Below the pieces are notes generated by a model that was given only the letters and a program-made list of their open reading frames with translations, was not told where the DNA came from and ran no database searches. From CAZTKP01 sp964614215 (GTDB taxonomy: Bacteria; UBP6; UBA1177): a DNA stretch of 22,466 nucleotides. Below, piece after piece: positions 1 to 6,430 of the stretch. The stretch covers positions 1 to 22,466 of the forward strand of contig CAZTKP010000027.1 in NCBI GenBank assembly GCA_964614215.1. The letters are read 5' to 3'. Within the stretch, counting starts at the first letter, position 1; each line of letters opens with the position of its first letter. Both the position numbers and the translations under genes were made by a program.

Positions 1-1281
1 GCCGGAGAACTTAAGCATGCTATGAACCTTGTCTATAAGTTCAATGAATACAAAGGCTTAGTTCTAGCAGTTAAAGGTCACAATCCAAATCTGGAGCTGA
101 ATAAAAAATACATAGGAAAACTTGAAGGCCACTACGCCATCATTCCTGTTCTCAGTTACGACAAACAGACTATTCCTGAACTTAAGCACAATGAGAAACT
201 CATCTTTGATCTTATCGTAAAACGTTTCTGTGCAACTCTTCTCAATCCGGCAAAAGGAGAGACGACAGAGTTTAAAGGCTCGATAGATCAGTCTCTCTTT
301 CTTTCAAAATTCAAGAACTATACGGACCCGGGATTTCTTGAATTTATCAAGCCTGAAAGTAAAAAAGGCAAGGATGACGACCAGATAATTTCAGTGAATT
401 ATACCAAAGGCGACCAGCTTAAGGGCGAACTTGAAATGAAAGAGGATATGACAAAACCTCCAGCACTTTTCAAGGATCACACATTGCTTTCACTTATGGA
501 AAAAGCCCATCTTCAGATAAAGGATACTGAACTGAAAAAGGCACTTAAGGAGGCTGACGGGATCGGAACCGCTGCAACGAGGGCGACTTTTGCACCGCTG
601 CTCATAAAACGCGGTTATATCATCAAGGAAAGTGACGGAACCTACGTTCCTACTGATTACGGACTGTCACTTTTTAAAACTCTGCCGGAAGAGCTGACAA
701 TTCCCGATTTTTCAGCAAAACTTGAACATCAGCTGTCAAATTTCGTTAAGAAAAAAGAGGCCGATACGGATAAAATTGTCACCGATACCAAAACTTTTCT
801 AAAAACAGTTTTTGAAAAAATGAAAAGCCAGCCTCACATCTACAACGGGCCGAAGGAAGGTGATCCGCTTGGGGTCTGCCCCATCTGCAGAGGAAAGATC
901 TTTGAATCTCCGAGGGCTTTTAACTGCACAGGAGAATGCGGGCTCACCATCTGGAAAAAGATCAGCGGAGCTAACATCACAAAAGAGATCCTAAATGAGC
1001 TTCTTGAAAAGGAAAAAACTGCAAAAGCATTTGAAATGACATCAAAAGCAGGCAAAAAGTTCTCTGCACACCTTTTCATTGATAAAAAAGCAAAAAGAGT
1101 CGGCTTTGATTTTGTCGATTCCGATGAAAAGCAGAAAACTCATAAACTCTCTGAAAAACAGGCAGCTCTCATCGAAAAACATGGTGATGAAGACATAAAA
1201 GCAGCCCTCAAAAGAGGAGACAACGCCGCCTGCCACCAGTGGATCGACGAGTTTTTCAGGAAGATCAAAGAGAAGAAATAA
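1..1281 (+). CDS. topB: DNA topoisomerase III (TopB-type), C-terminal part, 5' end outside the window
   Basis: Type IA topoisomerase that relaxes or decatenates DNA through a transient 5'-phosphotyrosine link. The frame is open from base 1, so the N-terminal Toprim domain and the catalytic tyrosine lie upstream and cannot be checked. Numbered from the first in-frame ATG at 22, the visible part has the EGHYAIIP segment (residues 35-42), which matches the HHAIIPT region just after the active site. The GIGTAATR motif near residue 180 is typical of type IA enzymes (family GIGTPATR). A C-terminal Topo III-like module carries a zinc-ribbon pattern with Cys286, Cys289, Cys302 and Cys306. After the ribbon comes the repeat that ends many TopB proteins (F-x-S-K-x-G-K-x-F-S-A-x-L). 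The ATG at 22 falls inside the conserved core, so it is not the start. The gene could be called a generic type IA topoisomerase, but the order of domains favours TopB. Confidence 0.88.
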   Translation, partial: AGELKHAMNLVYKFNEYKGLVLAVKGHNPNLELNKKYIGKLEGHYAIIPVLSYDKQTIPELKHNEKLIFDLIVKRFCATLLNPAKGETTEFKGSIDQSLFLSKFKNYTDPGFLEFIKPESKKGKDDDQIISVNYTKGDQLKGELEMKEDMTKPPALFKDHTLLSLMEKAHLQIKDTELKKALKEADGIGTAATRATFAPLLIKRGYIIKESDGTYVPTDYGLSLFKTLPEELTIPDFSAKLEHQLSNFVKKKEADTDKIVTDTKTFLKTVFEKMKSQPHIYNGPKEGDPLGVCPICRGKIFESPRAFNCTGECGLTIWKKISGANITKEILNELLEKEKTAKAFEMTSKAGKKFSAHLFIDKKAKRVGFDFVDSDEKQKTHKLSEKQAALIEKHGDEDIKAALKRGDNAACHQWIDEFFRKIKEKK

Positions 1282-1299
1282 TATAATCTAACACCAAAC

Positions 1300-1333
1300 T
1301 GTCGAGTGCGTTCGACACTTTTTAATCTTTTTT
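1300..1333 (+). terminator. Candidate intrinsic terminator after topB
   Basis: A perfect 6-bp stem, TGTCGA (1300-1305) with TCGACA (1312-1317), closes a 6-nt loop. It is followed by the T-rich run CTTTTTAATCTTTTTT (1318-1333). It lies 19 nt after the topB stop. The stem is short, and the same element recurs 33 nt downstream, so it may be a repeat that happens to fold rather than a dedicated terminator. Confidence 0.5.
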
Positions 1334-1354
1334 GTCTAGTGCGTTCGACACTTT
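1300..1354. repeat. Two-copy direct repeat of a 22-nt hairpin element
   Basis: Copies at 1300-1321 and 1333-1354 share the core AGTGCGTTCGACACTTT. Within the first 21 positions they differ only at position 5 (G in copy 1, T in copy 2), plus the final base. Copy 1 is a perfect inverted repeat (TGTCGA/TCGACA). The change in copy 2 breaks one stem pair. The copies are 33 nt apart. Nothing similar was seen elsewhere in the window. Confidence 0.75.
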
Positions 1355-1374
1355 CACCAAATTTTAAGCAAAGC

Positions 1375-1491
1375 CCTTGCATTTCGTCAATGACATCTAC
1401 AGATTGTGAGGTTTTTCTTGATTTTTCGGTTCAAAAAAGATAATATTTCCTTGCATTTTGTCAATAACACTTACAAATTGTGAGGTCTTTC
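1375..1491. repeat. 43-bp imperfect direct repeat flanking a promoter
   Basis: Copy 1 is 1375-1417 and copy 2 is 1449-1491, a 74-nt offset. They agree at 37 of 43 positions, and all six differences are transitions. Both begin CCTTGCATTT and carry ATTGTGAGGT near the end. Copy 2 ends one base before the ATG at 1492, so its GTGAGG serves as that gene's Shine-Dalgarno. Copy 1 ends immediately before the -35 element at 1418. Candidate roles are a paired operator, a duplicated leader, or the edge of a dispersed repeat that travels with this gene family. Confidence 0.8.
1418..1446 (+). promoter_or_regulatory. Sigma70-type promoter for the AAA/DUF4143 gene
   Basis: TTGATT at 1418-1423 and TAATAT at 1441-1446 are separated by exactly 17 nt. 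A start site near 1453 would place the whole second 43-bp repeat copy in the leader. The promoter lies precisely between the two repeat copies, which suggests that whatever binds the repeats could control it. Confidence 0.6.
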
Positions 1492-2718
1492 ATGTACAAA
1501 ACAAGACATCTGGAACAAAAGGTTAAAGATTTTTCAAATTATTTTAAAATTGTTCTTATCACAGGGGCAAGACAGGTTGGGAAAAGCACTCTGCTTGAAC
1601 ATGTTTTTCCTGACTATAATCATGTTACCTTTGACCCGGTAGAAGACATCTACAATGCCAGAAAAGATCCTGATCTGTTTCTTGACAACTTCCCGGCTCC
1701 GATAATTCTTGATGAAATACAGTATGCTCCTGAATTACTTCCTGCATTAAAAAGAAGAGTCGATAAAAGCGATAAAAAAGGACGGTATTTTCTTACAGGA
1801 TCACAGAATATAATGATGATGAAACTTGTAGCGGAAAGTATGGCGGGGCGCGTTGGTATAATTGAACTTCCTTCAATGAGTCTGGCCGAGATGAACAATA
1901 ATGGAAACGATCAGAACAACTGGGTTTCTAAGTGGTTAAAAGAAAAAGAGAACTTTGATGGAAATATCATTTCTGATACTGATAAACATATCTCCCGACT
2001 AATGTGGAGAGGGTCGCTTCCCGGAACAATCGAGATTCCTGATAAACTAATTCCGGATTTTTACAACTCCTACATCAATACATACATTGAAAGAGACGTG
2101 AGAAAGATGGAAAACATTAGTGAACTGAGCCTTTTTCATCAGTTTGTAACACTTAGTGCAGCTTTATCGGGGCAGGAAATCAATACGTCTCAACTTGGAA
2201 GAGATATCAACATTTCCCACAATACTGCAAGAAGATGGCTTGATATTCTGATCTATGGTTATCAGTGGTTTGAGTTACCTCCATATTTTGGAAATACAAT
2301 AAAGAGGATTTCAGGTAAAAAGAAAGGGTACTTTTCTGACACCGGAATTATCTGCACTTTACAGAAAATCTCATCTCCTGAAAGCCTTATGGCTCACCCG
2401 ATGAAAGGTAGTTGTTTTGAAACATTCGTCGTAAACTCAATTATTAAAAACATTTCGAGAATGAATATGAAACCTGCTGTTTATCACTGGAGAACTAACG
2501 GCGGAGCTGAAGTTGATATGGTGCTTAAAATAGACGGGAAACTCTTTCCTTTAGAAATAAAACTGGCAACAAAGGTCACTTCAGGAGATTCGAGAGGTAT
2601 CAGAGCTTTCAGAAACACCTATCCGGATAAAGCCTCTGTCGGAATTATTGTTTACTCGGGAGACAGATGCTTCAAAGTGAATGATTTTACCTGGGCTGTC
2701 CCCTGTTTTTCATTATAA
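1492..2718 (+). CDS. AAA ATPase (AAA_14) with DUF4143 nuclease-like C-terminus
   Basis: Member of the widespread AAA_14 plus DUF4143 family. Cellular roles are poorly known, and members are often strain-variable and multicopy. Walker A is GARQVGKST (residues 25-33), and Walker B is IILDEIQ with Asp74-Glu75. A sensor-like FLTGSQN follows near residue 100. A helix-turn-helix-like stretch (QLGRDINISHNTARRW) sits in the middle. The C-terminal half keeps a PD-(D/E)XK pattern, Asp342 followed by Glu355-x-Lys357, plus an upstream Glu in CFETFVVN, so a nuclease-type fold with its acidic residues is likely. The start is the ATG at 1492, with GAGG six nt upstream. A GTG at 1480 would add four residues but lies within that ribosome-binding region. 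The gene is monocistronic and its stop overlaps the convergent gene's stop. The substrate is unknown; it is not assigned to a defence system. Confidence 0.9.
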   Translation: MYKTRHLEQKVKDFSNYFKIVLITGARQVGKSTLLEHVFPDYNHVTFDPVEDIYNARKDPDLFLDNFPAPIILDEIQYAPELLPALKRRVDKSDKKGRYFLTGSQNIMMMKLVAESMAGRVGIIELPSMSLAEMNNNGNDQNNWVSKWLKEKENFDGNIISDTDKHISRLMWRGSLPGTIEIPDKLIPDFYNSYINTYIERDVRKMENISELSLFHQFVTLSAALSGQEINTSQLGRDINISHNTARRWLDILIYGYQWFELPPYFGNTIKRISGKKKGYFSDTGIICTLQKISSPESLMAHPMKGSCFETFVVNSIIKNISRMNMKPAVYHWRTNGGAEVDMVLKIDGKLFPLEIKLATKVTSGDSRGIRAFRNTYPDKASVGIIVYSGDRCFKVNDFTWAVPCFSL

Positions 2719-3576
2719 GACAGTCACCGAACAACCACAGGAATCATAAGTTCCCTCACCCTTTAAGTTTAGCTCATCATTATCAGCATGTATCAACTCA
2801 CTGTAAGGAATATTATTTTCAGGGGAAAATCTTATTTTCAGATAACATTGCTGCTGTGGCTCAAAGACTTCTATATTGCAACAATCGTCTTCAGCATCCG
2901 TTTTAATGATTTCAAAACCCTCAGAAATAATTTGATCCCTAAAGTAACCTTTATTCTTGAATAGTGTTGCATTCTTCACAACAACTTTTTTATCTTTGTA
3001 CTGACCAACACAGACTTTTCCGAAGTCAATCTCTTCTTTTTCAAAAACGAAAAAGGCTTCCACCCTTTGCGTTTCACTTTTCAGCTCATCAATCTCCTGC
3101 TCATCAAGCTGAACTTCTTCATAAATTTCCGGATCACACAGTGTGCTATCAACAGTTTCATCAATTATTACAGTCAAATAATTAAAACACCCTAGAGATC
3201 TAAAATCATCCCGATATTGATCACAATCCAGATCAGAAATATAAAGGTATTTACCTGGCTCAACACAGTGATCAGAAAACACAAAATATTGCTGATCATA
3301 AAAATATGCCTGATTTTCATCTATCAATTCATACTTCACGATATCAGTAATTTCGTCATCATCTAAAGTTAGTCGATATATTGTAGTTTCAAAATCAATT
3401 CCGAAATCTTTATCATATCGAGCATTTCGATAAATAGAATTTGATTCTGCAAAACTCTCGGGGAGATCTCTAATACCTCCGTTATATTGCATATACATAA
3501 TATCGGGTTCAGCAATATTTGCAGAAACAACAAATGAAAAGATCAGAATTGAAGAAAATATTAAATTTTTAAGCAT
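2713..3576 (-). CDS. Secreted ASH/HYDIN-domain protein with GCSV C-terminal tail (paralog 2)
   Basis: A 287-residue exported protein of unknown function. A signal peptide is clear: hydrophobic residues 4-18 ending VVSA, with predicted cleavage after Ala19. Residues 25-150 align without a gap to the neighbouring protein at 3615-4580, with cysteines at 104, 118, 130 and 147 in both and a shared SDHCVEPGKYLYISDLDC block. Residues about 178-276 look like an ASH/HYDIN 'choice-of-anchor D' beta-sandwich (IDFGKVCVGQ, later CYLKIRFSPE and LKGEG). The protein ends GCSVTVL with no membrane helix after it. The start ATG has GGAGA upstream. It lies 38 nt after the paralog's stop and is probably co-transcribed. 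The cysteines suggest disulfides in the periplasm or outside the cell. An adhesin-like or surface role is only inference. Confidence 0.8.
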   Translation of the reverse strand: MLKNLIFSSILIFSFVVSANIAEPDIMYMQYNGGIRDLPESFAESNSIYRNARYDKDFGIDFETTIYRLTLDDDEITDIVKYELIDENQAYFYDQQYFVFSDHCVEPGKYLYISDLDCDQYRDDFRSLGCFNYLTVIIDETVDSTLCDPEIYEEVQLDEQEIDELKSETQRVEAFFVFEKEEIDFGKVCVGQYKDKKVVVKNATLFKNKGYFRDQIISEGFEIIKTDAEDDCCNIEVFEPQQQCYLKIRFSPENNIPYSELIHADNDELNLKGEGTYDSCGCSVTVL

Positions 3577-3614
3577 TTATTTCTCCATTTTGTATTCCAT
3601 TGATTTTACCCTCA

Positions 3615-4580
3615 TTAGAAAATAATCACTGAACATCCCTCTGAATTATTTTCACCAGTTACAGCATCGTCATTTGTTTCCAATTCATCGGACTTTTGAT
3701 CATCATCAATTTCAGAGTCATCTGAAACTTCACCAGTACATCTTCCTGTTAAATCCACATAGTCATAGTAATAATAAGAACTTTCAATCCAGAATTCATC
3801 TTCATAAATTCCAGCTGCTTCAGGTGCAAATCTTATGTATAAAGTGCAACTTTCCTGAGGAGCAAGAATTAATCCATGTTTACAACTACCCTCAGCATCA
3901 GACAAAATAACATGAAAAGGTTCATCAGGAAATCTATCCTCATACAAGATCAGAGAAGATTTAAATTCATTCGACTCATTTTTTATTGTAATAAGACGAT
4001 CATCTTCTGATCCTATTTCTGCATTAAAAGCCAACTGATATTCATCAATTCCCAGAGTTGCCCACCTTCCCTGCATTCCAGTTTTTAAAGTATTTATCTG
4101 ATCTTCAGTCAGCTCTACGTCTTCATATTCTTCCAGGTCACAAAGAGAATTATCCGTTGGTTCCTCAAATTCTATTTCAGCATAATTCATGCACTGTACT
4201 GATCGGAACTCGTTTATAAATTCAGAACAGTCAAGGTCTGAAATATAGAGATATTTACCCTGTTCAACACAGTGATCTGAAAACATAAACCTAGAATAAT
4301 TTGAAAAATATGTCTTGTTTTTTTCATCAATATTAAACTTTACTATTTCTGTTATCTTATCATCTTCGAGAGTTGCCCGGTAAACAGTAGATTCGCGTTG
4401 AATATCAAATACACTGTCAAGATCTGCATCACGATAAATAGTATTGGATTTTTCGATATCATCAGGAATACCATTAATTCCGCCTTCGTATTTCACATAT
4501 TCTATTGATGGCGGAGCTAAATTAGCGGACAGATTCAATGAGACAATTAGAATTGAGAAAACCACTGAAATTCTAAACAT
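3615..4580 (-). CDS. Secreted ASH/HYDIN-domain protein with acidic linker and GCSV tail (paralog 1)
   Basis: A 321-residue exported protein of unknown function, first of a tandem paralog pair. The signal peptide covers residues 1-19 (ends LNLSA, cleavage before Asn20). Cysteines 104, 118, 130 and 147 occupy exactly the same positions as in paralog 2, in an ungapped N-terminal domain. Residues about 178-283 form a diverged ASH-like beta domain (LITIKNES, CTLYIRFAPE, DLTGRC). Unlike its partner it has an Asp/Glu/Asn-rich linker (about 285-314) before the final GCSVIIF, as in proteins with C-terminal sorting signals. However, no transmembrane helix or basic tail follows. The start ATG is preceded by GGAGGAG, and a strong promoter lies just upstream. 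Exact function unknown. Confidence 0.82.
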   Translation of the reverse strand: MFRISVVFSILIVSLNLSANLAPPSIEYVKYEGGINGIPDDIEKSNTIYRDADLDSVFDIQRESTVYRATLEDDKITEIVKFNIDEKNKTYFSNYSRFMFSDHCVEQGKYLYISDLDCSEFINEFRSVQCMNYAEIEFEEPTDNSLCDLEEYEDVELTEDQINTLKTGMQGRWATLGIDEYQLAFNAEIGSEDDRLITIKNESNEFKSSLILYEDRFPDEPFHVILSDAEGSCKHGLILAPQESCTLYIRFAPEAAGIYEDEFWIESSYYYYDYVDLTGRCTGEVSDDSEIDDDQKSDELETNDDAVTGENNSEGCSVIIF

Positions 4581-4606
4581 TTACTCCTCCATTTCGTGTT
4601 CTACTG

Positions 4607-4635
4607 ATTTTAATTTGAGATAGAGAAATTGTCAA
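4607..4635 (-). promoter_or_regulatory. Sigma70 promoter for the secreted paralog pair
   Basis: On the minus strand TTGACA (4635-4630) and TAAAAT (4612-4607) are separated by 17 nt, a near-consensus promoter with about 26 nt from -10 to ATG. The -35 overlaps the edge of a 6-bp hairpin, AAGTGA (4634-4639) with TCACTT (4645-4650), which includes the stop codon of the upstream membrane-protein gene. That hairpin lacks a T-tract, so I do not call it a terminator. The TAAAAT and the sequence around it recur upstream of the second paralog, but without a good -35. Confidence 0.65.
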
Positions 4636-4644
4636 GTGAGGTTT

Positions 4645-5643
4645 TCACTTCACAGGAACGGTGTAGAAAAAGCTGCGGGTTTTTCGTGCTTTGAATGAAT
4701 AATATTTCACAAATTCTATGTGTTTTTTGATATCTGCTCCCGGCGGAGCAACTATGTGAAGGATGTTCTTATCTAAACTTTTTAGTCTTTCCGCTCTTTC
4801 GGGAGATACTGTTCCTGCTGTTATCAGAAGTACATCCCGTGATTTGGTTCCCTGAATAGTTTTTTCGATCTCATCAAAACGGACAGTTTTTATTTCAGCA
4901 GTTTTAAAAACTTTTTTCACTTCTTCCATCTGCTTAAGGTCAGGATGAGCGTTCACAACCGATATTTCAACTTCGGTGAAGTTCAGAATATAGCTGTTGT
5001 ACTTATCATAGAATATCTGAGAACCTTCATAGAAAAACCAGGCTGAAACAAGAATGGAAGCGGCAATTCCCGCCACTCTGAACATTTTCTGACGAGTAAA
5101 GAACGAAAGAAAACTGAACGGGATCATGTAGAGCGTTGTTCCGACAAAAAATCCTGTAAAGATAAGAAATCCACCTAAAGCTCCGCCACTGTCAATTCCC
5201 TTTGCTACAGCTCCTGCAAAAGCCGGACAGATGGAAATACCGGTGAGAAGTCCCACAAGAAAAGGGTTCCCCGCATTTTTTGCCATCTTTGACTGACTGC
5301 AGCAGCCTTTCATCTTTCTGCGCTCAATAAATGCTGAATATATCATGTAGACAGCCACGGCAATGTAGCTTCCAGCCATTAAATATTCACTTTCAGGAAT
5401 GTAGGTGATAAGAGAACCGAGATAACCTATCGCCACTCCGAAAAAAGCGTAGGAAAGGAAACGTCCAAGCGACAGCCACATAACAGTTATTAAGCCACTC
5501 TGAAGGTCACCTTCTTTTTGTAAAATAAGAGATCCGTAGATCGGTCCGCATGTAACAAGACAGGTCGTCCCCAGAGTCAGTCCAAGAACTATTCCCTCAA
5601 AAAGTAATGACAAATCCACCCCCTCAGAAACTGCCTGAAGCAC
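4645..5643 (-). CDS. DsbD/CcdA-like (DsbD_2, 'sulfite exporter TauE/SafE') membrane protein with soluble C-terminal domain
   Basis: Polytopic inner-membrane protein, probably moving reducing equivalents or thiol-linked substrates across the membrane. With numbering from the GTG at 5643, the first helix holds Cys28-x3-Cys32-Gly-Pro and the fourth holds Cys139-Pro140. This is the paired-helix cysteine arrangement of the DsbD/CcdA superfamily. A cytoplasmic-type loop contains a Cys-Cys pair (114-115). About six helices end near residue 215. A soluble domain of about 115 residues (HPDLKQMEEVKKVF onward) follows that I do not recognise. The start is uncertain. The GTG at 5643 overlaps the PAP2 gene by 20 nt with GGAG only 3 nt away. 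A TTG at 5613 follows a TGAGGGGG site and would begin the protein right at helix 1. Thioredoxin in the same gene run is consistent with a thiol-redox role. Alternative: a metal-handling permease of the UreH/HupE type. Confidence 0.75.
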   Translation of the reverse strand: MLQAVSEGVDLSLLFEGIVLGLTLGTTCLVTCGPIYGSLILQKEGDLQSGLITVMWLSLGRFLSYAFFGVAIGYLGSLITYIPESEYLMAGSYIAVAVYMIYSAFIERRKMKGCCSQSKMAKNAGNPFLVGLLTGISICPAFAGAVAKGIDSGGALGGFLIFTGFFVGTTLYMIPFSFLSFFTRQKMFRVAGIAASILVSAWFFYEGSQIFYDKYNSYILNFTEVEISVVNAHPDLKQMEEVKKVFKTAEIKTVRFDEIEKTIQGTKSRDVLLITAGTVSPERAERLKSLDKNILHIVAPPGADIKKHIEFVKYYSFKARKTRSFFYTVPVK

Positions 5644-6430
5644 TTACTCCGGCATAACCGTCACCGGCAACAGGAACTATAGCAACATTGCTTTTCTTTT
5701 TCCAGTGAAGAAAGGGAACTGCAAGCCCCGTAACAGCTCCAAGTGCTGCTCCTACAATGACATCTGTCGGGTAATGATTGCCTGAAAATATCCTTAAAAT
5801 TCCGACAGTTGCAGCGGCGCTCATCGATAAGCTCCATACAACGGGAACCCATTTTGAATCGGGATAAGTAAGTGTAAATACTGTTGACATGAAAACAGCA
5901 CTGTTGAAGGCATTTGCAGTGTGATTGCTCGGCATTGAGAGCTGATTTTCTCTATCCATTCTCTGAGAAAAAGAAAGAGAATCGTTATAAACATATGGCC
6001 TTTTTCTTCTGAACGAGATCTTTAAAGCACGTGTCAGACCGTTAATAAGCAGTGCGGATTCAGCATACATTACCATGAATGTAAAAGCTGACTTAAAATC
6101 TTTGTTCGCACTTTTTAAACCCAGAAAACCAAGCGGTACGGCTGCAAGCGAATAGACAAGCGCATCACCTGCATAATCAAGATCTTTATCAAATCTGGTC
6201 GTTGAATATCTGTCAAAACTGTTTACAGAATCAGCATCAAGTTTCGCAATATCATTTTCGCTAAGATCATTGTACGGTTTTATAAGAAAAGAAGTTGAAA
6301 GAGCTAAACCTGTTGAAAATATCGCAGCTTCCTTAAAGCCTTCAAGTTCAAAAGGAAAGCTGTCATCGGATTTATCCTGAGCTGAAAGAAAAAACGTGAA
6401 AAATATTATAAATACGGCTAAAGATCTCAA
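5624..6430 (-). CDS. PAP2-family membrane-associated phosphatase
   Basis: A 268-residue lipid- or diphosphate-phosphatase of the PAP2 superfamily (phosphatidate or undecaprenyl-diphosphate-type substrates are usual; substrate not determinable here). All three motifs are visible: Lys137-x6-Arg144-Pro145, Pro-Ser-Asn-His (167-170, with Asn in place of the usual Gly), and Arg213-x5-His219-x3-Asp223. The N-terminus is a signal peptide (about 1-17, ending LSAQ). The active site should therefore face the periplasm. The C-terminal stretch after the last helix is short and aromatic-ended. Start: a TTG at 6430 overlapping the trpS stop (TTGA), consistent with translational coupling; no better ATG precedes the signal peptide. 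It belongs to the run trx-trpS-PAP2-DsbD-like. Confidence 0.87.
   Translation of the reverse strand: MRSLAVFIIFFTFFLSAQDKSDDSFPFELEGFKEAAIFSTGLALSTSFLIKPYNDLSENDIAKLDADSVNSFDRYSTTRFDKDLDYAGDALVYSLAAVPLGFLGLKSANKDFKSAFTFMVMYAESALLINGLTRALKISFRRKRPYVYNDSLSFSQRMDRENQLSMPSNHTANAFNSAVFMSTVFTLTYPDSKWVPVVWSLSMSAAATVGILRIFSGNHYPTDVIVGAALGAVTGLAVPFLHWKKKSNVAIVPVAGDGYAGVSASGSF

Noticed and set aside
1140..1382. Minus-strand frame of 80 codons with a duplicated SVERTRQ peptide
   Set aside because: It is the translation of the hairpin repeat plus the antisense of the topB end, with no ribosome-binding site.
1418..1483. Possible leader peptide starting at a TTG after the first 43-bp repeat and ending at a TGA in the second
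   Set aside because: It overlaps the promoter itself, so it would not be transcribed from it, and its composition is not coding-like.
1300..1491. CRISPR-like repeat array
   Set aside because: There are two unrelated repeat types with two copies each, no regular spacers and no cas genes.
2713..4580. Assignment of the GCSV tails as MYXO-CTERM or LPXTG-like anchors
   Set aside because: No transmembrane helix or basic tail follows the Cys, which these systems require.
4634..4650. Terminator after the DsbD-like gene
   Set aside because: The 6-bp hairpin is real but no T-tract follows; it overlaps a -35 element instead.
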